NCBI GenBank assembly: GCA_026770595.1
Contig: MU634211.1
Span: forward strand, 1 to 14,404
From: Ochromonadaceae sp. CCMP2298
Lineage: Eukaryota > Sar > Synurophyceae > Ochromonadales > Ochromonadaceae
Direction: 5' to 3'
Length of the DNA stretch: 14,404 nt
Each line of letters starts with the position of its first letter. The stretch's first letter is position 1. The notes under the pieces are model-generated. The model ran no database searches and was not told the DNA's origin. It worked only from the letters and a program-made list of their open reading frames with translations. The position numbers and the translations under genes are program-made. Below, one piece after another: positions 1-8,375 of the stretch.

Positions 1-3000
1 GCCTGCTTTACCATGGACGAGGAGGCCAGCAGGCTCCGCCCGCCCGTGGGCGTGCGCTCACTCGCGCGCGCTTCGTACGGTCTTGGGGGGCTGCTGAAGT
101 CCGTGCGACGTGCGTCCTTGGGGAGATGCGCCCTGTATGGCGAGTAGGGAGAGGGGTCTCTGCCCCCTGAGGGGGTGGTGGATAGGCGCCCGTACCGCAC
201 CGCGTGCGTCGCGCTGGCCGCCTGGAGCGCGTTGCTCGTGTGCTCCTCCTCCGCTGCGGCCAAGCTGGCTATGCGCGCCGCGGTGGGCTCCAGGGCATGT
301 CCCTTGGGGTTCGGGGAGTCCGACCCGCTGCACACGCTGGCGCCGGTCAGCGGACTGGAGTCCCGGAGGTCCAGGCTCGAGGAGGGGTTGATGCTCATGC
401 GCCCGAGGCCCGCGTGCACACCGCTGGCCGCGGCCTTCACTCTCTGCGCGTGCTCCCTCTCCGCGGCCTGGATGTGGCTCTGCGACGAGACGGTGGGCGC
501 CATCAGGTCCTGCCAGGAGGAACTGCCCACGCCGCGCATCGTGCTATGCCCGCTTGTGTTCACGCTACCGCTACCCCCGTGGGGCCGCACGACGGGGCTG
601 CAGGGCGAGTGCGGCAGGGCGTGGGTGGAGCTGGCGGCGACCTGCTCGTGCGCTGCGTGGTCCGCGCTGGCCGCAGACACGTGCGCCACGCTGGACGCAG
701 TGGGCAGCATGAACTCGCGCATACCCGAGCTCGTGCTCTTCCGCCGCTGCGGGGCGCTGAGCTTCGCGGCGGAGGGCGGGGCGAGGCGCCTGGCCGAGGT
801 GAGCGAGCGCGGGGGAACTGTTGACACGGACTTGCGGAATGTCTCCCGCGGCGCCGAGGAAGGGGCCGATGGGGGCACGGTTTCACTCAGCTGGTAGACC
901 GCGCTCTCCTGCATGTCCTGCATATTCTGCATCTGACGCAAACTCGTCTCGCTATCCTGCTGCGAGATGAGCAGCGTCGCCTGCAGGCGCTGGCTCTCCG
1001 CTGTCTGATCTGTGAGCTGCTCCAGGGCCCGTCGCAGGTTATTCTGCGCAGACTGCAGCTCGCCCGTGGCCTGCTCGCGCAACACCTTCTCCTCCAGGAG
1101 CCGCAGGTTGGCGTCTGTTATCTGCCTATTGAGCTGCTGCATCAGCGTCTCTGCGCCCTTGCGCGCCTCCTCGGTAGTGCGCAGCTTGGCCTCGAGCACG
1201 GCCGACGGGGGCACCTTGCGACTCTCCTTCTTCAGCTCCAGCAGCGCCTCCTCCGCCGACAGCTTGCCCCGCTTGGCGTCCTTGAGCTCAGCCCGCAGGA
1301 GCTTCAGAGAGGCCTCTAGGTTCTTGGCGTTGGACTGCTTCTGCGCCGGCCCGACGGATATGTTGCGCACGCGGGTGGCGAAGTGCAGCGTGCAGAGGCT
1401 CTCGTCGCTGGTGAGGTCTGTGGGGCACACGGTGACGATCATCATCGTGCGCGAGCTGCCCCCCAGTGACTCCGTGAGCAGGTAGGTGAGCTTGGAGTTG
1501 CGGTAGGGGATGTGGTTCGACTTCTTGTCCAGGGCCTCCATAACGTCTCCCAGGGCTGAGAGGCTCTTGTTGATGTGCTGCGCCTCCTTCATCGCCATGC
1601 CCGTGGAGCCGCTCTTGGCCACCCGCTCGGAGCCCGCGAGATCCACCAGGCTGAGCTTGCTCTTGACGGGCATGTCCCCCCCCCTGCTGAGGGCGACCTC
1701 CACCTGCACCACCAGGTGCGAGCGGCTGCTGCGCTCGTTCAGGTTGGTCGCTGCCGTGGCCCGGTTGGCGGAGCCCTTGCTGAACACGTCCATCACGTCT
1801 TGCAGACTCAGCACGGGCGTCTGCACCAGCCCCGGCACCGTTATGGAGTTGTTCTCGCCCTGGCGTATGTCCAGCGACACGCCGTCGCTGTGCCCGCCCC
1901 CGAGCAGGTCGAACACCTGGTCGTTGTAGATCTCCATCATGGACACGGACAGCTCGAACGAGAACGCCTCCTCGCTCTTGCGGGCCCTGCCCTCCCCCGC
2001 CCTGAGCTGCTCCGCGCGGCCGAGGTGCGCCTCTGCCTGCACCTGGCGCAGGATGAGCGCGTCGCAGAGGGTCTGCACGGCGCGGAAGTTGACCCCGTAC
2101 ATGTCTCCGTACCCGTCCATCGTGAAGGTCTTCCCGCTGCCCGTCTGGCCGTACGCTATTATGCACGCGTTGTATCCATCTGTCGAGCGAATGTTACAAA
2201 AACAGTGTTAAACCACCTCCAGCCCACTAGCCCACTAGCCCACTAGCCCAATATGCAACCTTAGATGTTACTCACCCAGCACGGAGACCACCATGGGCTC
2301 TATGTCTGCGAAGACCTCGGCTTGGCTGGCATCGGCGCGCCACACCCTGTCGAAGAAGAAGGACTTCCATACGTCCGAGCGCCTAAAGGGAGAAACACAG
2401 GTACAGGTACAGGCACAGGTACAGGTACAGGTGTGTTGGGCAAAGTTAAAAAAAGATGTAGTTGTCATTCAACAGGCGACCTCACCCGTCGTAGCACATG
2501 ATCTCGTTGTCGTCCGCGGCGTCTATGCTGATGTTGGCTGCCTGCGCCATCTCCTGGTAGCTGACGGGGCGCGTGCGGCAGCAGACCTGGATGTTGCCCT
2601 GCAGAGCCTGCAGCTTGTGCAGCAGCCGCGTGTTGCACGTCCGCAGCCCCTCGTACTGCCGAGCCAGCCTCCGCAGCTCCTCCTTGAGCACCGCGTCCTG
2701 CGACCCGCTGATGAGCTGTGCGTGCCTGCTCCTGGTGGGCGTGGAGTCGATGTGCAGGGCGGCAGAGCTGGAGCGGGACGTTCCCTTGCTGTCTACAAAC
2801 TGACCATGCCGCTCGAACATCGCCATCCCCTTCAGCTTCAGGTTCAGGGCCTCGATCTCTGCGTCCCGCTTACAGACCTTCTGCCGGAGATCCTCCACGC
2901 CCTGGCTGCCCTGCTTCTGACTCATCTCGATGTGCTGCATCGCGATCTCATGCTGCACCGTCATAACCGAGTGTTCGCTCTCTAAGGTCGCAAGCTGCTG

Positions 3001-3498
3001 GGTCAACTCGTGCACCTTCCCAGAGGCAGCTTGTAAGGCAGAGCTGTCGCTATTGCGGTGGTCGGGCTCTCCGGACTCTTGTTGAAGGCTCTCTATGTCG
3101 CTCTTCAAGTATATTACATCCTCCTCCATGTTCTGCAGCTTGTGCAGGAGGTCTTCCTCTGTCGACTCCAGCACGCGCACTTGGTTTTGCAAGTCCTCGT
3201 TCTCCGTCTCGAGCCTGCGAACCTCAGCACTCTGCTCGTCGGAATCACCATTTTGTCCACTTTTGGAGGAGCGGCTCATGAGGTCCTTGTGGAGCCGGTC
3301 CACCCTCACCTGCAGCTCCTTCGCCAGCTTCTTGGCAGCCAGCTCCGCCTCCGCCGATTTCTCCGCCTTGGTCATTTCATCCTGCAGCGTTATCTCGAGC
3401 TCTGCTTCCAGCTCCTTGGAGGATTCGACGTACTCGTCGAAAGATTGTTGCAGCTCATCGAGCTGCTGCTGCTTTCGTTGTAGCTCAAGCTCTGACAT
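1..3498 (-). CDS. Kinesin-14-like motor protein, partial (runs off the left edge), 3 exons
   Basis: Microtubule motor ATPase. Exons are 3498-2486, 2382-2276 and 2179-1; introns 2485-2383 (103 bp, gtgagg...ttag) and 2275-2180 (96 bp, gtgagt...acag) keep the frame and restore the family sequence LDGYN across the second junction. At least 1099 residues. Residues 1 to about 280 are Glu/Gln/Leu-rich coiled coil; GNIQVCCRTRP near 301-311 is the kinesin-14 neck/motor junction (family form GNIRVxCRxRP). The P-loop GQTGSGKT is at 384-391, followed by NERSSRSH (switch I), LVDLAGSE (switch II) and HIPYRNSKLTYLL. About 660-790 is a second coiled coil, then a Ser/Pro/Ala-rich tail with three repeats. The motor is therefore internal, whereas many kinesin-14s end with the motor. 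Start uncertain: ATG 3498 begins the coiled coil, but the frame is open to ATG 3651, and ttag just before ATG 3498 could be an acceptor. No stop before position 1. Confidence 0.93.
201..710 (-). repeat. Three copies of a 31-residue motif in the kinesin tail
   Basis: Read on the minus strand in the kinesin frame, the copies occupy 710-618, 503-411 and 293-201 (residues about 864-894, 933-963 and 1003-1033). Each begins [ML]-x-P-T and is followed by exactly 27 residues with no gaps; Ala-Ala, a central His, Ala-Ala-Ser and a final His-Ala are identical in all three. Period is 207-210 bp (69-70 residues). Copies 2 and 3 are also followed by GR[ML]S and a Pro-Ser. DNA identity is much lower than the protein pattern, so this is an old repeat held by protein constraint rather than a recent tandem duplication. 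I do not recognise it. Confidence 0.8.
2221..2250. repeat. CCCACTAG octamer tandem repeat inside kinesin intron 2
   Basis: About 3.5 units of CCCACTAG run head to tail within the 96-bp intron 2180-2275. No coding role; likely replication-slippage material. Confidence 0.8.
2397..2432. repeat. ACAGGT hexamer microsatellite inside kinesin intron 1
   Basis: Six uninterrupted ACAGGT units (one with ACAGGC) lie in intron 2383-2485. On the coding strand they read ACCTGT and stand before the acceptor tttag at 2387-2383, where they supply much of the pyrimidine content. Confidence 0.85.
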
Positions 3499-4062
3499 CC
3501 TAATCGAAGAGCGGAGGATGCAGTTACAAGAAAGGTCTACCAAATGGAGATTGGCAATGCTAGAGACAACAGCGGCTGCTGCACAACTCGCAGCGAGCGC
3601 GGAGATGGTCCAAAAAAACGAGATGGGGAGCGCATGTCTTGGAACCGCCACATTCCCATATTCCCGGATTCCCTTGAGTGATGGGAACCCCCCCCCCTAT
3701 GAATCAAATGTTCGTGTGAAACAAGCTACAGTACACCTAAGAGAAACACCATACCTTATAGAAAAACATCATATGTTCGGAACAACATATGGAGAAACAA
3801 GCTAGGGAGAAAGTAGGTAAGGTTGGTTTCTGAATATTACAGGCCAAAATGCCAAAAACGGTGGGGGCGAAAGGGGAAAACGGTATCTACAGATCTACGA
3901 ATATATGGAAATGTGTATAGGGGAACTGATCATATGAACGGTTTCATATAACTGCTTGGAAACGGTATAGGGGGAATGATCATATGAACGGCATATAACT
4001 GCTTCACCTAAACTGCTTGCTATGAATGCTTGGGCATCAGGCCACCCCACATCAGCATCTAC
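3499..4062. other. Intergenic region: kinesin upstream, unknown-gene downstream
   Basis: Between the kinesin start at 3498 and the stop of the next minus-strand gene at 4063. Positions 3499-3651 are open in the kinesin frame and may be 5' UTR, first-exon coding or intron. The rest is AT-richer and holds a poly-C run near 3690, an imperfect palindrome at 3770-3791 (arms CATATGTT/AACATATG, 6-base loop) and the direct repeat listed at 3907-4004. No other gene is convincing. Confidence 0.6.
3907..4004. repeat. Two direct copies of a ~50-bp AT-rich unit
   Basis: Copy 1 is 3907-3957 and copy 2 is 3958-4004. Both start GGAAA, contain TATAGGGG and TGATCATATGAACGG, and end CATATAACTGCTT; copy 2 lacks a few bases. 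They abut exactly. They sit about 410-510 bp upstream of the kinesin start, so they may lie in its promoter region, but no regulatory role can be shown. Confidence 0.75.
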
Positions 4063-6159
4063 TTAATACTTCCCCTCCGAGCTCGTGTCGAAAGCGATGC
4101 CTGCGTCGAAAGCGATACCGCCTGCGCTGTCGAGATTGTCCCCAGCACGCCCAGGTTGACCCTTGGTCAGGGGAGATATGGGGTCTTTCACAGTCCTCTT
4201 CTTGGCCAAGCTGGCGGGTGTCGGAGAGAGCGGGGTGCTCTCCGCATCGCGCGCAGCGAGCACGTCCGAGTGAGACCTCTTCTTCGTCAAAGTGCTGACG
4301 GGGGGAGACATGGAATGGGGGTCTGCCGCGCACACCTCGATGGGCTTTGGCCTGAACTGAGAAAAGCGCGGATGGTTTGAGCCCTCCGGTCCAGCCGCAT
4401 TGTCGGCGCTATCGGAGTCACTGCTATCGCTGCTATCGCTACTGCTGATCATATCGCGGGTGAGGGTCGGGGCGCATGGCGTGTTTGTGGGGGTGGGGTC
4501 CTCGGAGTTGGCAGGGGAAGCGCGCGAGTCGGCGGGAGAGAGGACTGTGAAGCCCGTCCTGCGCGAGTATATGGATTTCTTCATAAGCCCTGTTGGTGCG
4601 AAACGGGGATCAATTAGGATGATTCAGTGTGAAAGTCGTTCCTAGCGGGAGACTTACCTTCGCTGTCGGTCTCTGAGCGGTCTGGAAACGGGGCGCCGAC
4701 GTTCCCTGCGCCTAGGGGTACTGTAGCGGCTCTCAGCACAGGGGCGTGGACGTGGCCGGCGGAGCTGGTGCTCGAAGCTGCGCTATCGACAGATTGGAAG
4801 TCCGCCGCGCGGCCCTGCATGCCCGGCAAGGGGTGACTGGATCTGGGGCTGTTGTGCTTCGTCTGCTGCGGCGCGCGAGACCTGTCGTATTGGCCCTCCC
4901 AGATGCACTCGTTGAGGAACTCCCAGCGATGCGTGTCCAGCATGAACTGCGCCTCCAGCTCGTGGTCGTCGTGGATGAACCCGGGTGCTACTTCGGCCTC
5001 ACTGTCGTCGTCGAAGACCGCGTCGAACACTGCGTCAAAGTTGTAGTCTCGATGGCTGGCACCCAAGGTAGCCGCATACGGCTTGTCAACGTCGTCATTT
5101 GCTGACGAGTCCGTGTCGTGGGCAGGCATGCGCGCCAGAGGGGCACCGTTCGCCGCAGTCCTGTATGCCGTGAAGTCCCTCGAAGTCTGCAGGCTGTTGA
5201 GGCCTCCAGCCGTGCCACGAACGTCGTGTGAGAAGTCGAAGAGAGGCAGCGGGCTGTCACAGCTGTAGTCCAGAGCCGCAATGCCCCCACGCCGCCAAGT
5301 CGAGGCACTGGGGTAGTTGTCAAGCATCCCCGAATCAGCACTGTGTCGCGTCGAATCGCCCAGAGTGGTGACGCCCATGGAGCTGGAGACGCTATGGCCG
5401 CTGTGGCTGGCGTCTCCCTCTGGTGTCTTGATGGCCACTACGTTGCAACTCTCGCCGCTCAGGATGTCAGTCGAGATCTTCAGCAGCAGAGCCTTGATAA
5501 CGTTCTCGAGACTGAGACCGTAGCGATGGAATGTGCAGTGGTTAAACAGGCACTCGGCGATGGACAGAAACTTCCCCTTGGACTTGGACGTCGGGTCGGA
5601 GAGAATGTGAGCCTTGAGTCGATCCGTAGACGCCCACGGGAATACCTGATTGTGGAGGGCAATCTCGATATGCTCGGCTGGTACAACAAGCCCACTCAAC
5701 TCCACACAGCCGAATCTCGGGTTGCACCTCTTCATCTCGGAGACGATGCAGCCGTGCAGCACCTGTTGCTGATTGAACGCCCTCCTGGACGCAGCGTTGA
5801 ACTCATTGAAGTCCAGCAGGTAGAGGATCGCGTCCATCAAGATCATGTTGGCCCATCTGAACGCGAAGGATTAAAGAGCGTTGGTGGTTAAAGACATTCT
5901 GAAGAAGGGGCGGAATTCTGCTGGCTGTACCTCATTCGAGCTCCATCCACAACTCTCAATTTAGGATTTGAAATGCAGTCAAAATGTGCCTAGTAGTTTT
6001 GGGCGAAAGGGGAAAGTATGAGGACAGTCGTGAGGCGTGGTCGTGAAGGCTTTGAAGTGAAAGCGTAAGTCATACCTTCTTGCTCGTGGAGAAAGTCTTC
6101 TCAAACTCACTGAGGAAACTCTCGACAATGCAGCCCCAATTGAAAGCCAAGACCTCCAT
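4063..6159 (-). CDS. Unrecognised 622-residue Ser/Pro-rich protein, 4 exons
   Basis: Exons 6159-6076, 5989-5931, 5856-4658 and 4589-4063; introns 86, 74 and 68 bp, all GT-AG, in phases 0, 2 and 1. The two short 5' exons restore a continuous helix-like stretch (...GARMRWANMILMDAILYLL...). Residues 1 to about 190 look folded, mixing hydrophobic helices with Cys-containing segments such as NPRFGCVELSGLVVP. The remainder is probably disordered: acidic patches (FDAVFDAVFDD), a Ser/Asp run (SSSDSSDSSDSDS), many SP/TP sites (LSPADS, TPLSPTPAS, DPISP) and basic TKKR and AKKR clusters that could be nuclear-localisation signals. I do not recognise the family. The start is provisional: the frame stays open upstream of ATG 6159 for about 25 codons to a TAA, so another 5' exon is possible. 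Codon usage and intron style match the neighbours. Confidence 0.75.
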
Positions 6160-7278
6160 CACAGCTTCTGTGCCTCTCCGTAATCCGATAAGAAGTGAAG
6201 CGTGTCTGACTAACGGTGCCTCCAATCCTTCACGTCTCCGAACGAGATGTTATGAAGGTTTCTCAACGAAGGATTCTCTAATGCAGGGTTCCAAAGTTTA
6301 TCAGAGGATTGGACATCAGAAATTTCAACCTCCTTTCCTTCAAGTTGAATCACACTGGTGTGGACTTCGGGAAGCCTCCTTTGAAGGAGGCTTCCCGAAG
6401 TTGAAGGAGGGTGTGAACTAGGAAAGGGATGTTGGCGGATATGCAACCCCCCACCCCAGATTGAGACCAAACCCCAACACGATCGTACGAGCGCATTTTC
6501 AAAAGTCAACCGAGATGTCACATTTAGAACATCGTCGATTACCCCAAAGTGCAGCATCGTGGGCGTCAGTATTTTCGCGCAGAAAAAAGTGGGGAAAATA
6601 CACGGCAAAACCAACCGAATTTCAGTCGTATTCTCGTCGCCGGCATTAAGTATAATATACTGTGACGACCTTTCGCTCCCGAGCAATAGGAACTAGTGGT
6701 GATTGTTTGCTTCTCTCTGTGAAATGAGATTAAAAGAGGAGGGATTTACAGTTTGTTGTATGGTAGGTATTAACAGCAGCTGCAGCTCAGGTTATTTGGG
6801 TTCGCCAACAGCCTTCCTAGGTTGCGCCAGCCTCCCACCCACCGTAGTCACTGAGACGAGACTAAGGAAGGGTTAGGATAGCGCGAATCACCAAGGTTTG
6901 CTTTTCTCTTGAGTTCCACCACGCGCATGTTCCAAATACTATAATTTGTGCCAGGAGAGGCCCCCCTGCCAAAAAGGCCCCCTGCCCCTATCCCCAAAGT
7001 ACTTGTAACTGGGGAAGATATCGAATGGACCATTTCCCCAGCCGAGAGGGCGAGAAGCTCCTCCTGGAAACATTCGCTGAGAGGGAACTTATTCGCAAGG
7101 CAAAGACTAGGTAAACTGCACAGCCGCTACACTTTGTTGCGCTCGATCAATGAAAAAGTATCGTCGTTCCCAATCGCCCAACTGAATGGATTACCCAGCT
7201 ATGAAACCTGCCGAAGAAGACGGTATAACTAGACTATAATCCCTAACGCGTACAACTAATGAGAGAGCGGTTGACAAC
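6160..7278. other. Intergenic stretch with no convincing gene
   Basis: About 1.1 kb between the start of the unknown gene and the stop of P1, both on the minus strand. It should hold the P1 3' UTR and the upstream region of the unknown gene. It includes the palindrome at 6364-6401 and a C-rich patch near 6960-6995. Open frames at 6210-6686 (minus) and 6948-7232 (plus) resemble no family. The segment about 6160-6205 could extend the neighbouring gene's first exon. Confidence 0.5.
6364..6401. repeat. Perfect 18-bp-arm palindrome (hairpin)
   Basis: Arm cttcgggaagcctcctt is followed by TG and then its exact reverse complement; one further A-T pair extends the arms to 18 bp. The outer sequences TCACAC (from about 6349) and GTGTGA (to about 6418) also pair, so the fold is longer but imperfect. 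It lies in the gap upstream of the unknown gene. It could be a small transposon-derived element or a transcribed hairpin; the sequence does not decide. Confidence 0.85.
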
Positions 7279-7897
7279 CTAGTAGTCGCCGGTCTTCTCC
7301 CCGCCGCCGAACATGTCCATACCGCCCGCGAGCGCGTCCACCTCCTCCTCCTTGGGCTTCTCCTCCTTGGGAGCCGCGGCACCAGCAGCAGCGCCTGGAG
7401 TTGTAAGACAATTGGAGAAATGTTGCGGTAAGTTTCACTCGTTGTGTCACATACATAGCAGTCCCAGACAGAGGCGGGGTTCCCTCCAGGCGTTCAGTGG
7501 ACCAGAAGCTCTGTGCGAAACCCTCAGAACGCGTATATCTAGATTGACAGGTTAAACTCACCAACATCCTCAAGACCAGCGGGTGCGGCGGCAGCACCAC
7601 CACCACCGAGCGAGAACACGAGCTCCTCAGCCTTGCCGTCCTTCAGCATGCCAGCGAAAAGTCCGGGCCAGTAGGGGGCAACAACGTTGTTGCTGGCAGC
7701 CAGCAGGGCGCTGATGTTGCCGGCAGTGATCTCCGCCTCCCCGTCGTACAGGGCGAGGGCCGCCATGCAGCACACGAATTCGTCCTGGGTGATGTGTCAA
7801 AGTAGAAGAGGAGTTGCGCGACGAGGTAAGGGAACGGTTCGGCCGAAGAGACAAGGGCTGTGTCTCTTACCTTGTTAGCACCGTAAATCGCAGCCAT
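7279..7897 (-). CDS. RPLP1: Acidic ribosomal stalk protein P1 (large subunit), 3 exons
   Basis: Component of the cytosolic 60S stalk, which recruits translation factors as P1/P2 dimers on P0. Exons 7897-7871, 7784-7562 and 7394-7279; introns 86 and 167 bp, GT-AG. The protein has 121 residues, close to the usual 105-115. The N-terminal dimerisation domain shows CMAALALYDGEAEIT, ISALLAASNNVV and the P1 signature PYWPGLFA (family PFWPGLFA). A Gly/Ala hinge (GGGGAAAAPAG) and an acidic/Lys segment (PKEEKPKEEE) follow. The C-terminus is odd: it ends GGMDMFGGGEKTGDY rather than the near-universal SDDDMGFGLFD, although an M-D-M-F core remains. Divergent from the LUC7 gene across 478 bp. Confidence 0.93.
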
Positions 7898-8375
7898 TTT
7901 CGAATCAAATTAAGTCAAAGACAGACACGAAAAGAATACCGATGAGTAGGTAATGCAGAGGGCTGCTCCTCCAAGGGCCTCGCAGGGACTCTCCTCAGCA
8001 AACAGATGGACTCTGCTGTGGGCAAGTCTTTTGGTTTGGCAGCCACAACCACGAAATCACCCAGTGCGAAATATCAGTAAATATGCATTGATTATCTGTA
8101 TCGTGTGTATACTATTGTGTCAAATTCATTGAGACAATGAGTGTACGTACGGTTCGCTGACAAAAGCGGCGGAAACTTTGAACTTTATTTCTCTGTGCTG
8201 CTTGCTCTGTCTGCTTGCTGATGGTGTGTGGTCTCCTGCATCAATCAGCAGTCTGCCACAGCGATCCCACTCTTGGGCAGTCGGTGTATTCGTCCCGAAG
8301 CTCAGGGTTGGCTTGCTTGAACGGGTGTGCATAATCTTCTTCACGCTCCGATTTGCTCCCAGAACCAAGCCAGAG
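7898..8375. promoter_or_regulatory. Divergent promoter region between P1 and LUC7 genes
   Basis: The 478 bp between the two start codons must contain both 5' UTRs and probably both promoters. A frame in phase with LUC7 is open from 8178 (an upstream ATG there) to the true start, but its translation does not resemble the family and is read here as 5' UTR. No core promoter element can be assigned with confidence. Confidence 0.5.

Noticed and set aside
175-897. Plus-strand open frame of 240 codons over the kinesin tail
   Set aside because: It is antisense to the GC-rich kinesin exon; GC-rich codons suppress stops on the other strand. The same applies to frames at 1012-1485, 1510-1929, 1575-2246 and to the minus frame 1288-2166, while the true frame holds the motor motifs.
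3907-4004. CRISPR-like direct repeats
   Set aside because: Only two abutting copies with no unique spacers, in a eukaryotic intron-bearing region.
6210-6686. Minus-strand open frame of 158 codons
   Set aside because: It runs through the palindrome, has no recognisable domain, and its end overlaps in another frame the likely upstream part of the unknown gene. It could hide a short exon, but nothing supports it as a gene.
6948-7232. Plus-strand open frame of 94 codons
   Set aside because: Low-complexity Pro-rich start and no family resemblance; it would overlap the likely P1 3' UTR.
8178-8375. N-terminal 66-residue extension of LUC7
   Set aside because: In frame, but Cys/Leu-rich and unlike the family, which begins at the MSKSEAAL position; treated as 5' UTR.
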